Below, in pieces: positions 26,568 through 34,715 of a stretch of 55,950 nt of DNA. The notes under the pieces were generated by a model. That model made no database searches and was not told where the DNA came from. It saw nothing but the letters and a program-made list of their open reading frames with translations. Position 1 is the stretch's first letter, and each line of letters starts with the position of its first letter. This DNA is from JAICIG01 sp035532215 (GTDB taxonomy: Bacteria; Planctomycetota; Planctomycetia; Pirellulales; JAICIG01), in assembly GCA_035532215.1 (NCBI GenBank), contig DATKRK010000313.1:1-55950 (forward strand), written 5' to 3'. The position numbers were made by a program, and so were the translations under genes.

Positions 26568-26573
26568 ATTATA
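26568..26573 (-). promoter_or_regulatory. Candidate -10 box (TATAAT) of the 85-residue gene
   Basis: On the minus strand TATAAT ends six bases before the ATG at 26561, which would place the transcript start at or next to the start codon (leaderless). No good -35 hexamer lies 16-18 bases upstream; the sequence there is about TGGCTC. Confidence 0.4.
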
Positions 26574-26603
26574 TCACTGCGTGAAAAACCGAGCCACGTA
26601 AAT

Positions 26604-27920
26604 CTAAGGCTCTCGGTTTCCGACTCCGACTTCCGACCTCGGACGCTGTAACCGCTCCGCTTCCCGCACGCCCGACAGATACGCCCCATGCGCCGTCGAG
26701 GGGAAACGCCGGTGCGTGGCTTCGCCGGCGAAGAATAAGCGCTCGCCGAGCGGCGCGGCGAGCCGGTCGCGGTTCTCGCCGCTGGCGCCGGGAGGGGCGT
26801 AGGAGTAGGCGCCCAGCGCAAACGGGTCTTGCCCCCAGCGAGTGACGCGCACGACATCGGGCTCGGGAATCTCCGCGCCGAACATGATCCGCAAAATTCG
26901 CTGGGCGCCGGCGACCGCGCGTTCGTCGGATTCCTGCTCCAACTCTTTCGCACGGCCTCCAACGAAGTGGATCGCCAGCACGTTCTGACCGGTGGCCGCC
27001 GCAAGATTGACGATCTGCGCCAGTTCGCCGTTGCCATCGCGGGCCGCGTAGCCCAAAAAGTGCGGCTTGGCGGGCCAGAACCGCCGCGGATAGCCGAGCA
27101 CGAGCTTATTGACCACGCCCATCGCCAGCCGCGCGATCGCGGCGAGTTTCCAGTCGGGCAGCTCGGGCGAAAATTGCACGCTGCCGGCCTGAAGCACGCC
27201 CAGTGGCAGCGTGACGAGCGCCCGCTCGGCGGAAACCGTTTCGCCCGCGGCGAGGACCACGCGCACCTGCCGGTCTTCGTATTCGATGCGCTCGACCTTC
27301 TGGCCGAGTCGCACGTCGAGCCCCGCGGCCATCCGCTCGACCAGCCGGTCGTAGCCGCCGACGACCAGGTAGTCGTCCCACTCCATTTCGTAATGTTCGT
27401 CGAAATGGTTGAGCGACAGATCGGCCAGGTCGGCGCCGTACTCGCTGGCCTGGGCGCCCATCGCCCACTGCCAAATGCGGCGTTCTTGCTGGTCGATGCC
27501 GGGCCGCCGCAGCATCCGGTTCAAAACGTCGGCGACCGAAACCCCAGCGGGCAAGTTTTGCGATTGCGCATCGAGCATCAAGCGCTCGTACTGCTTACTC
27601 ACGGCCGCGACCCGGTCCGCTCGCAGTCGCCGGCCGTCGTAATCGTAGAGCGCGGTCGACTCGAAATCGGTATAACTCGTCGGAATCTTCCACCGCCGGG
27701 CCAGCGGCGCCAGCGGATTGAGCTGCTTGGACTCAATCCACGAGGCGCCCAGATCGACCGCGCCGGGAAACGAGCGATCGGTCCAAATCCGCCCGCCCAG
27801 CCGCTGGCGACCTTCCAGCACCAGCACGTCGAAACCGGCCGCCGTCAAAGTTCGCGCCGCCGCCAGACCGGCCATGCCGGCGCCGATGACAAGGATCTGG
27901 CGTTGCGTTGGGTTGGACAT
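26604..27920 (-). CDS. Flavin-containing amine oxidase
   Basis: A 438-residue FAD-dependent amine oxidase (monoamine/polyamine oxidase type). The N-terminal dinucleotide fold is ILVIGAGMAGLAAARTL, followed by LEGRQRLGGRIWTD. The C-terminal FAD-binding segment is ERLFFAGEATHRRFPSTAHG, then AYLSGVREAERL. This resembles plant/bacterial polyamine oxidases. There is no signal peptide, so it is probably cytoplasmic. The last residues (RPRSEVGVGNREP) are encoded by ccgacttccgac-like repeat sequence, suggesting a repeat-altered C-terminus. Substrate unknown; a link to the deoxyhypusine-synthase-like polyamine enzyme is speculative. Confidence 0.9.
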   Translation of the reverse strand: MSNPTQRQILVIGAGMAGLAAARTLTAAGFDVLVLEGRQRLGGRIWTDRSFPGAVDLGASWIESKQLNPLAPLARRWKIPTSYTDFESTALYDYDGRRLRADRVAAVSKQYERLMLDAQSQNLPAGVSVADVLNRMLRRPGIDQQERRIWQWAMGAQASEYGADLADLSLNHFDEHYEMEWDDYLVVGGYDRLVERMAAGLDVRLGQKVERIEYEDRQVRVVLAAGETVSAERALVTLPLGVLQAGSVQFSPELPDWKLAAIARLAMGVVNKLVLGYPRRFWPAKPHFLGYAARDGNGELAQIVNLAAATGQNVLAIHFVGGRAKELEQESDERAVAGAQRILRIMFGAEIPEPDVVRVTRWGQDPFALGAYSYAPPGASGENRDRLAAPLGERLFFAGEATHRRFPSTAHGAYLSGVREAERLQRPRSEVGVGNREP

Positions 27921-28306
27921 GGATGGGCAGGCGTCGGCGGGCAGGCGTCGGGCGTCAGCAAGCTAGTGTTTCGTCAGAACAATGAATTGGGTTTAGGACA
28001 TTCGCCTCGATTAGCGAATTCCGACAGAATTTGGCCACGGATGTAACACGGATCGACCACGGATTAGAAATTCGGAACCGTGCCTTTGATCGCCACTTTC
28101 CTTCAGCCGAAGGTCAATCGCATTTCGTTTTATCCGTGTTCGATCCGTGTTACATCCGTGGCTCGCTGCACCCGCTTGTTTGCAGACGAATGATGCCCGA
28201 CAAAGGCTCAAGTCAGTTGACACTGAAACTAAGCCGTGACATTGCAGTAGTCAGAACAGGCATGTCCGGCAATACGCAATCCAAAATCCAAAATCGAAAA
28301 TCTCTC
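27921..28306. other. Intergenic region with inverted-repeat element
   Basis: No gene supported. It lies upstream of the amine oxidase and downstream of yyaL, both minus strand. It holds the 129-bp element at 28034-28162 and an AT-rich tract, caatccaaaatccaaaatcg, near 28270-28290. That tract also occurs before the response regulator at about 9425. Confidence 0.5.
28034..28162. repeat. 129-bp element with about 31-bp inverted ends (atccgtg family)
   Basis: The left end GCCACGGATGTAACACGGAT... is complemented by the right end ...ATCCGTGTTACATCCGTGGC over about 31 bp with one mismatch. The interior is non-coding. A partial relative (gatccgtattcgatccgtgt) sits near 21946-21976. Confidence 0.8.
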
Positions 28307-30355
28307 TCACAGCCGCTCCAGCGCCGCCAACGCCGCCTCCTTCCCGACGGCGGGCTCCTGGCAAGCAAGATTCTCGCAGGCAAACAGCGTCGGGCCGGCG
28401 GCGAAAGGGGTCTTGCCGGCGAATAGCTCGTCGAGCGCGGCCGACGGATGGGCGACGGGACGAAGAGCCAGCACCCGGTTGGGCAAATAGCGCCGTCGCA
28501 AGGCGGCCAGGACTTCGGCCGTCGCTCGATCGTCTTCGGCGCCCAGCAGCACCAGTTCGGGCGTGGGGCCAAGCAAGAAGTCGAGAGCGATGAGCATCTG
28601 GCCCGCGGCGGTCGGGTGGCGCTGGATCAACGAAGTGAACGAGGCCAGCGTGAGCCGCGCGGCTTCGAGATAGTCGTTGCGGCCGCAGAACTTGCCCAGC
28701 CGCGCGAGCAACGTCGCGGCCAGCGCATTGCCGCTGGGGACGGAGCTATCTTGCGAGTCCTTTTGCCGCGTGATCAAGGCTTCCTGATCGGCGGCCGTAT
28801 AGAAAAATCCGCCTTGCTCCGAGTCGGAGAATTCTTCGAGCACGACGTCGGCCAGCGACGCCGCCCGCTCGATCCAGCGTTCGTCGAAGCCCGCTTCGTA
28901 GAGCGAGACGAAGGCGTTGGCCAGACTGGCATAGTCGTCGAGGAAGGCGTCGAAGCGGGCCTGCCCTTGCCGCCAGGAGTGCAGCAGCCGGCCGTCGTCG
29001 CGGCGCATTTGGCTCCACAGAAAATCGGCGGCTTTCGTGGCGGCCGCCAGATAGCGCGGCTGGTCGAGCGCGCCGGCCGCTTGGGCCAAGGCGTCGATCA
29101 TCAGCCCGTTCCAGTTCACGAGCACCTTGTCGTCCAAGCCCGGCCAGACGCGCGCACTGCGCACGGCCAGCAGCTTTTGGCGGCCGGCAGCCAGTTCCGC
29201 GGCCAGATCGGCCGGCTCGCGCCCGAGAATCTTTGCACACTGTTCGAGCGTCTTGGGCAGGTTCGGAATGTTGCGGCCTTCGAAGTTCCCGGCGTCGCTG
29301 ACGTCGTAGACGTAGCAAAAGGTCTTCGCCGCTTCGGCGCCGAGCACCGCTTCGATCTCGGCGGGCGTCCAGACGTAGAACTTGCCTTCTTCGCCTTCGC
29401 TGTCGGCGTCCTGCGTGCTGAAAAAGCCGCCTTCAGGGCCGGTCATTTCGCGCAGCACGTAATCGCACGTCTCCCGCGCCACGCGGGCGTAGTCGGCCTC
29501 GCCGGTCGCTTGATAGGCCTCGACATAGCACTGGGCCAACAGTGCGTTGTCGTAGAGCATCTTTTCGAAGTGGGGCACGAGCCAGCGTTCGTCGACGCTG
29601 TAGCGATGAAACCCGCCGCCCAACTGGTCGTAGATGCCGCCGGCCGCCATCTTGTCGAGCGTGAGCGTGACGAGCGAGAGCAATTCGTCGCGCGGTTCGC
29701 GCCGCCAACGCCGCAACAGCACCCGCAGATCCATCGGGTGCGGAAACTTCGGCGCCCCGCCGAAGCCGCCGTGCTGGTGGTCGAAAATCCGCTCGAGCGC
29801 CGTTTCCGCGCGCTTCAAGGGTTGCAGCGAAAGCTCGCCCGGCGCATGGGCCTGGCTGGCGGCGCGCTCCAACTCGGCCGTCAGGTCGCCGGCCTGGTCG
29901 TAGACTTGCGTGCGGCGATGCTGCCAGGCGTCGGCCACCGCCGTAAGCACCTGGTCGAAGCCCGGCATGCCCATCCGGCCGTGCGGCGGCCAATACGTGC
30001 CGCCATAGAACGGCTTTAAGTCGGGCGTTAGAAACACCGACATCGGCCAGCCGCCGCGGCCGGTCATGATCTGCACCGCGTTCATATAAATCTGGTCCAG
30101 ATCGGGCCGCTCCTCGCGGTCGACCTTGATGCACACGAAGCTCTCGTTCATCTGCTTCGCCAGCGATTGGTTCTCGAAGCTTTCGTGCTCCATCACGTGG
30201 CACCAGTGGCAGGCCGAATAGCCGATCGACAGAAAGATCGGCTTCACCTCGCGCTTCGCCCGCTCGTGCGCCTCGGGGCCCCAGGGAAACCAATCCACCG
30301 GGTTGTTCGCGTGCTGCAACAAATACGGGCTGGTCTCTTGGGCGAGGCGATTCAT
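28307..30355 (-). CDS. Thioredoxin-domain protein of the YyaL/SPATA20 family
   Basis: A 682-residue protein. The N-terminal thioredoxin-like DUF255 domain begins NRLAQETSPYLLQHANNPVDW, carries a CxxC (Cys49 and Cys52, SACHWCHVMEHESF), and continues with VDREERPDLDQIYM and GGWPMSVFLTPD. The rest is an alpha/alpha-barrel resembling N-acylglucosamine epimerase/glycosidase folds (GGGFHRYSVDERWLVPHFEK, then MLYDNALLAQ). The biochemical role is poorly known. It follows panB by 14 bases on the same strand, so the two are probably cotranscribed. The full-length start has a GGAAG upstream. Confidence 0.93.
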   Translation of the reverse strand: MNRLAQETSPYLLQHANNPVDWFPWGPEAHERAKREVKPIFLSIGYSACHWCHVMEHESFENQSLAKQMNESFVCIKVDREERPDLDQIYMNAVQIMTGRGGWPMSVFLTPDLKPFYGGTYWPPHGRMGMPGFDQVLTAVADAWQHRRTQVYDQAGDLTAELERAASQAHAPGELSLQPLKRAETALERIFDHQHGGFGGAPKFPHPMDLRVLLRRWRREPRDELLSLVTLTLDKMAAGGIYDQLGGGFHRYSVDERWLVPHFEKMLYDNALLAQCYVEAYQATGEADYARVARETCDYVLREMTGPEGGFFSTQDADSEGEEGKFYVWTPAEIEAVLGAEAAKTFCYVYDVSDAGNFEGRNIPNLPKTLEQCAKILGREPADLAAELAAGRQKLLAVRSARVWPGLDDKVLVNWNGLMIDALAQAAGALDQPRYLAAATKAADFLWSQMRRDDGRLLHSWRQGQARFDAFLDDYASLANAFVSLYEAGFDERWIERAASLADVVLEEFSDSEQGGFFYTAADQEALITRQKDSQDSSVPSGNALAATLLARLGKFCGRNDYLEAARLTLASFTSLIQRHPTAAGQMLIALDFLLGPTPELVLLGAEDDRATAEVLAALRRRYLPNRVLALRPVAHPSAALDELFAGKTPFAAGPTLFACENLACQEPAVGKEAALAALERL

Positions 30356-30369
30356 GGCGACTTCCGACC

Positions 30370-31170
30370 TTACTTAAAGGTTCTCGCCTCGTCGGGAAAG
30401 GCGCCGTCGCGGACTTCCTGGCAATAGCGGGCGACGGCGTCGCCGATCGCGCCGCGCAGGTTGGCATAAGGCTTGACGAACCGCGGCACGTAGCCGGATG
30501 TCAGGCCGAGCATGTCGTGCGTCACCAGCACTTGCCCGTCGCAGCCGGCCCCGGCGCCGATGCCGATCGTCGGCACGGCGAGCGACTGGGTGATCCGCCC
30601 GGCCAACTCGGCGGGGATGCACTCCAACAGCACGGCGAAGGCCCCGGCCGCTTCGGCCGTCCGAGCATCGTTAACCAACCGCTCTTCGTCGCGTTGCACC
30701 TTGTAGCCGCCCAGCACGTGAACGCTTTGCGGCCGTAGCCCGCAATGGGCCATCACCGGGATGCCGGCCGAGACGAGCGCCTGGATGACTTCGGCCTGCT
30801 CGGCGCCCCCTTCGAGCTTGACGGCCTGGCAACCCGTCTCTTTCAAAATGCGGCCGGAGCTCTCGATGGCGTGATACGCGCCCAGGTGACCGCCCGGAAA
30901 CGGCAAATCGACGACGGTCAGCGCGCGCCGCACGGCGCGACCCACCATTTCGGCGTGATAGATCATCTCGTCGAGCGTGACCGGCAAGGTGGTCTCATGT
31001 CCCTGCACGACCATCGACATGCTGTCGCCGACCAGGATCGCGTCGACCCCCGCCTCGTCGAGCAGCCCGGCCAGCGTGTAGTCGTAGGCGGTGAGCATGC
31101 TGATTTTGCGGCCGGCCCCCTTCATGGCCACGAATTTGGGGACGGTGACGGGCGTTATTTCGGCGGACAT
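30370..31170 (-). CDS. panB: 3-methyl-2-oxobutanoate hydroxymethyltransferase
   Basis: First committed step of pantothenate synthesis: adds a hydroxymethyl group from methylene-tetrahydrofolate to ketoisovalerate. The 266-residue product has ISMLTAYDYTLAGLLDEAGV, the metal/substrate site DSMSMVVQGHETTLPVT, KLEGGAEQAE and GIGAGAGCDGQVLVTHDMLG. The ATG at 31170 (MSAEITPV) gives the normal N-terminus. An in-frame ATG at 31212 is possible, and the open frame continues upstream as antisense to the next gene. Upstream gene of a two-gene unit with yyaL. Confidence 0.96.
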   Translation of the reverse strand: MSAEITPVTVPKFVAMKGAGRKISMLTAYDYTLAGLLDEAGVDAILVGDSMSMVVQGHETTLPVTLDEMIYHAEMVGRAVRRALTVVDLPFPGGHLGAYHAIESSGRILKETGCQAVKLEGGAEQAEVIQALVSAGIPVMAHCGLRPQSVHVLGGYKVQRDEERLVNDARTAEAAGAFAVLLECIPAELAGRITQSLAVPTIGIGAGAGCDGQVLVTHDMLGLTSGYVPRFVKPYANLRGAIGDAVARYCQEVRDGAFPDEARTFK

Positions 31171-31431
31171 ACAGTTCGAGTCGCTTGAGGGGTGGCTCGT
31201 CGGAGACATAGAGTCGGTCGCCGGAATCGAAGCTTCCTGCCCGGAGGCGGTGAGGCCGCGGCCGGCATGCGCCCAATTGTCGCGGGCCGCTTGCATTCTG
31301 GCAACCGGGGGGAAAACGTTGGCGGATTTGAGGCAAACCTGATATTTTGTGGATGGTTGGCAGTCGCTCGTGGCTCCATCCCTTCCATCTGGCAACGCTC
31401 GTCCCCCGCGGAACTCTGGAGGCCGTAATTC

Positions 31432-32208
31432 ATGTCGCACCGCCCTTTGCTCGTCGCGCCGTTGTTGGCCGCCTTCGTGCTGGCCGCCTGGCAAACTCCG
31501 TCGTTCGCCCAGGGACTCGGACAATTCAAATTGGGGCAGTTCAAGAACAACCCGCCCCCGCCCTACGACGGAAAAGGACAAATCGCCGAGGTCGCCCCTC
31601 AAGGGATTCAATTCACCGACGCCGACGGCAAGACGATGATCGTCGGCTTCGACCAGAAGACCAAGTTCACCGTGACGGGGACCGCCGAGCCGGGGTTCTT
31701 GGCGCCGGGCCTGCTGGTGCGGTTTACGGCGGTCATCACCGGCAAGGGACAAGTCGAAGAGAAGATCAAAGAGCTGGCCGTCGTCGAACGGACGCCGGAT
31801 ACGAATGAGATCGGCGCCCAGCCCGACCTGCAACCCGGCCAAACCCTGAAGGAGGCGGAGAAAGAAGGACCGGTCTCCTGGCTCGTGGTCGGGCAGATCC
31901 GCTCGTTCAAGAACAACCAATTGATGGTCGTCGCCAATAAGGCGATCAGGGCCGAAGTGGCCGAAGACTGCAAAATCACGGTCGACGTCAACACATACAC
32001 GATTGCCCGGGAAGGGGACGAAATCAAGGTCACCGGCAAGCTGCTGCGCGAATTCCAGAAGGTGGCCGAGGGCGCCGTGCCAGGTCAGGTGCTCGCGGAA
32101 AAGGTCGAAATCACGCTCGTCAAGCCGCTCACCGCTCCGGGCAAGAAGAAAGGCGCCGCCAGGGCCAGGACGGCAAGAAAGAAGAAAGCCAAGCAGAGCG
32201 ACGACTAA
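31432..32208 (+). CDS. Secreted hypothetical protein with lysine-rich tail
   Basis: A 258-residue protein with a signal peptide (cleavage near TPSFAQG at about residue 27). Two similar beta-rich segments follow: GKGQIAEVAPQGIQFTDADG...FTVTGTAEPG and VVGQIRSFKNNQLMVVANKA...KITVDVNTY. They suggest tandem OB-like or DUF5666-like domains. The C-terminus is strongly basic (KKKGAARARTARKKKAK). The function is unknown. GGAGG lies 12 bases before the ATG. The SRPBCC gene begins 13 bases after the stop, so they are probably an operon. It is divergent from panB. Confidence 0.75.
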   Translation: MSHRPLLVAPLLAAFVLAAWQTPSFAQGLGQFKLGQFKNNPPPPYDGKGQIAEVAPQGIQFTDADGKTMIVGFDQKTKFTVTGTAEPGFLAPGLLVRFTAVITGKGQVEEKIKELAVVERTPDTNEIGAQPDLQPGQTLKEAEKEGPVSWLVVGQIRSFKNNQLMVVANKAIRAEVAEDCKITVDVNTYTIAREGDEIKVTGKLLREFQKVAEGAVPGQVLAEKVEITLVKPLTAPGKKKGAARARTARKKKAKQSDD

Positions 32209-32221
32209 TGAGGCGGCGAGC

Positions 32222-32686
32222 GTGACGGCATTTGGCGGAGAGGAGCGGTTCGCAGCAGAACCGGCGCGACTGTTCGACGCGCTGTCCAATCTCGATGTCT
32301 TGGCCGCGAACATCCCCAATCTGATCTCCGCGGAAAAGGTCGACGAGCGGACCTTGAAGTGCGCAGTCAAGCCGGGCTCCTCGTTTCTCCGCGGCACGCT
32401 GAAGCTGACGATTACGCTGACCGAACGGAACCCGCCCGTTGTAGCGGCCATGAGCATCGTCGCCCAGGGCATCGGCGCCTCGATGCAAGTCGCGTCGCGG
32501 ATGCAGATCACGCCCGAGGGAACCGGTTCGCGGCTGAACTGGCAAGCCGACGTCGAGCGCGTGACCGGGCTGCTGGCCTCCGTGCCCAGCGGGCTGGTGA
32601 AGGCCGCCGCCGATCAGACGATCCGTCACGCCTGGGAACAAGTGCGCGAGAAGCTGGGCGAACCGCCGGCCGACGCCGCGACTTGA
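32222..32686 (+). CDS. SRPBCC/CoxG-like lipid-binding-fold protein
   Basis: A 154-residue START-superfamily protein resembling CO-dehydrogenase subunit G and related polyketide-cyclase-like proteins. It reads FAAEPARLFDALSNLDVLAA, LKCAVKPGSSFLRGTLKLTI, SRLNWQADVERVTGLLASVP, and a C-terminal helix. The GTG at 32222 is chosen. It follows the upstream stop by 13 bases, has a GAGG nearby, and starts right before the first conserved strand; the open frame further upstream is antisense-like in the preceding gene. The ligand is unknown. Its coupling to a secreted protein is unusual. Confidence 0.75.
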   Translation: MTAFGGEERFAAEPARLFDALSNLDVLAANIPNLISAEKVDERTLKCAVKPGSSFLRGTLKLTITLTERNPPVVAAMSIVAQGIGASMQVASRMQITPEGTGSRLNWQADVERVTGLLASVPSGLVKAAADQTIRHAWEQVREKLGEPPADAAT

Positions 32687-32712
32687 AGCGCAGCGGAGCG
32701 CTCGCGACGGAA

Positions 32713-32783
32713 GCCGGGCGAGGGCGCCCGGCCCTCCATGATTGGACGCGAGCCGGGCGAGGGCGCCCGGCCCTCCATCATTG
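32713..32783. repeat. Two tandem copies of GCCGGGCGAGGGCGCCCGGC
   Basis: Near-identical 32-bp units at 32713-32744 and 32752-32783 (GCCGGGCGAGGGCGCCCGGC then CCTCCAT) fill the space between two convergent genes. Each forms a strong hairpin. The same family forms a cluster at 43332-43494. It may act as a bidirectional 3'-end structure. Confidence 0.8.
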
Positions 32784-32789
32784 CGAGCC

Positions 32790-34046
32790 TTACCAGTTGT
32801 ACTGGCCGCGAAGCACCAGGCCGTCGAAGGTGATGGCGTTGCCGATGTTGACGTAGTTGTTGGTCTGTACGGCCTGAACGTAGTTCGAGGTCGAGACCGT
32901 GTTGAACCAGGACGCGAAGTAATATCCGCCGCGGAACTGGAAGCGGCCGTCGGCGCTTTGCCAGCCGGCGCCGAGTTCGAATTCCAAGATCGGCACCGGG
33001 CGGAAGTCTTTCCAACTGGTCCAGACTTGCGTCTGCTGGAAGTTGTTCACCTGCAGATAGTTCGAGCGGAAATTGCCCGCCAGGATATCGACGAAGCCCT
33101 TGCCGTACATCATCAAGCCGCTGTTGGCCGCCTTGCGCTTGCCCATCAAGCCCGCGCGGGCGCCGGCGCCGTCGAAGTTGATGTTCGAGCCGACGTTGGT
33201 TTGGCCCGGGCCGATCGGTTGCGACTCGCGGAACAATTGCGAAAGGTGAGCGTAACGCGTGCCCACGGCGTAGTTCACCGACCAGTTGTTGCCCGCCGCG
33301 ATCAGCCGGCGATAGTCGAGATCGACCAGTTGGAAGCCGATGTGATAGCGAGACAGCGAAGCCAGACTGTCCGAGGCCGCGGTGTAGGTGTGCGGATCGG
33401 TGACCAACGAGTGCATGCTCAACGGCGGGTTCGTGAAGGCCGAGCCGTTGGCATTGCTTTGGAAGTAGGTGTAAGTCAATTGGAGGCTCGAGCAACGGTC
33501 GATGGCATAGGTGGAGCCGAGGCGGAAGCCGGCCCCGAAATTCGGGTTGGCCGTAGCCACGGCGCCGTAAGGCACGGCGGTGGCGGGATCGACGCCGTTG
33601 CGAGGCAAGGCATAGGCCACGTCGGCGTTGCGAGGCCGCAGATACAAGAAGTCGAAAAACGCCCCCGAACGATGCGCCCAGAACGGGTCGCAGCAGGTGT
33701 TGCAGCCGGTGTTGCAGCCCGCGGCGGCGCCGCAGCTCCCGCACGAGCCGGACTTCGCCGTCGCATCGATCGGGTTGGCTACGTCGCCCGCGGCGGCGGC
33801 AGGCTCCTCCTCGACGAGATAGCCGACGTAGGTTTCCTGCGCCGCTTGGGCATTGGCCCGATAGGCGGTCGGAACGCCGACGTAACCGTAACGATACCCC
33901 GCCAGGCTGGCGGGCGTGGCCACCGGGGCTTGCTCGACTTGGAAAGGAGGCGCGACGATGCGCGACGCCGACTGTTGAGCGGCCGCGGGAGTCGCCATCC
34001 ATCCGATCGCCAACGCCGCCGCGGTCTTCCAGATGAAGTTCCTCAC
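32790..34046 (-). CDS. BBP7/Lpg1974-type outer-membrane beta-barrel protein
   Basis: A 418-residue outer-membrane protein with a signal peptide (cleavage near TPAAAQQ). After a linker comes a cysteine cluster (six Cys between residues 102 and 119, SGSCGSCGAAAGCNTGCNTC). The barrel follows, from FFDFLYLRPRNADVAYALPR to the C-terminal FRGGYYFASWFNTV...GLVLRGQYNW. This matches the planctomycete BBP7 / Legionella pore-forming protein family. The start is a GTG at 34046 with GAGGAG seven bases upstream. Probably a porin of the planctomycete outer membrane; single gene. Confidence 0.85.
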   Translation of the reverse strand: MRNFIWKTAAALAIGWMATPAAAQQSASRIVAPPFQVEQAPVATPASLAGYRYGYVGVPTAYRANAQAAQETYVGYLVEEEPAAAAGDVANPIDATAKSGSCGSCGAAAGCNTGCNTCCDPFWAHRSGAFFDFLYLRPRNADVAYALPRNGVDPATAVPYGAVATANPNFGAGFRLGSTYAIDRCSSLQLTYTYFQSNANGSAFTNPPLSMHSLVTDPHTYTAASDSLASLSRYHIGFQLVDLDYRRLIAAGNNWSVNYAVGTRYAHLSQLFRESQPIGPGQTNVGSNINFDGAGARAGLMGKRKAANSGLMMYGKGFVDILAGNFRSNYLQVNNFQQTQVWTSWKDFRPVPILEFELGAGWQSADGRFQFRGGYYFASWFNTVSTSNYVQAVQTNNYVNIGNAITFDGLVLRGQYNW

Positions 34047-34285
34047 GCCTTTCTCCTCTCCCTCAATGGGACCCGATTTAACGACAAGTTTGGTTGGACT
34101 GAAATTTCACGCGACATTCTGTGCATCGTCCAAAAAACCCGAGAACCCCACAGAATACGGGGAGCCCGTCTCACTTGACGCAGCTTCGCCAAACTGCCCG
34201 CGCGGCAAACGCGGCGTCGGCGGCAAACTCGAATCGGGCGGCGGCCTCGGGCGCCGCGGTTTGAGCTTCAGAGGGACGGCAAAGG

Positions 34286-34690
34286 CTATCGGCCGCGGCG
34301 ACGTTGCCCGAATCGCGCCAGGGCGCCCATGCCGATCAGGCCCAGGCTCCCGATCAGATACAGCCAAGAGCTGGCGCCGGCGGCAGCGACCGCGGCGCAG
34401 ACGCCGCCCGTAAGGCCGCCGACGGCGGCGCCGAGCAGTTGGCCGATCAGCCGTCGAGGATAGGATTGGGCCGTGATCGAGCCGACGACGGCGCCGACGA
34501 AAAAGCCCAGGCCGGCATGGACGACGAGTCCGGCGTCGATTTTCCAGTTGATTTGCATCGACGCGCTGCGCGCCAGCGCGGCCACGATACCCGCCGTCGT
34601 GACCAACAGAAATAGCGCGGCCAGCGAGTAGCCGCGCGGCGGGGGAGGCGGCTCCCGGACGTATTCGTCCATGAAGGCATGCTCGGCCAC
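34286..34690 (-). CDS. Small hydrophobic membrane protein
   Basis: A 134-residue protein with a proline-rich cytoplasmic N-terminus (EYVREPPPPPRGYSLAALFL) and about four membrane segments. These include a glycine-rich one resembling glycine-zipper stretches (LLGAAVGGLTGGVCAAVAAAG). The GTG start at 34690 has GAGGAG nine bases upstream and is preferred over the ATG at 34672. It lies 25 bases after the second DUF1559 prepilin and could be the last gene of the pilin operon. Function not recognised. Confidence 0.65.
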   Translation of the reverse strand: MAEHAFMDEYVREPPPPPRGYSLAALFLLVTTAGIVAALARSASMQINWKIDAGLVVHAGLGFFVGAVVGSITAQSYPRRLIGQLLGAAVGGLTGGVCAAVAAAGASSWLYLIGSLGLIGMGALARFGQRRRGR

Positions 34691-34715
34691 GAAAACAAAC
34701 TCCTCGGCTGAATCG

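Noticed and set aside
30370..32511. Treating the whole 713-codon frame as a long PanB fusion
   Set aside because: Everything upstream of about codon 448 is antisense to the secreted protein and SRPBCC genes. PanB itself is complete from the ATG at 31170.
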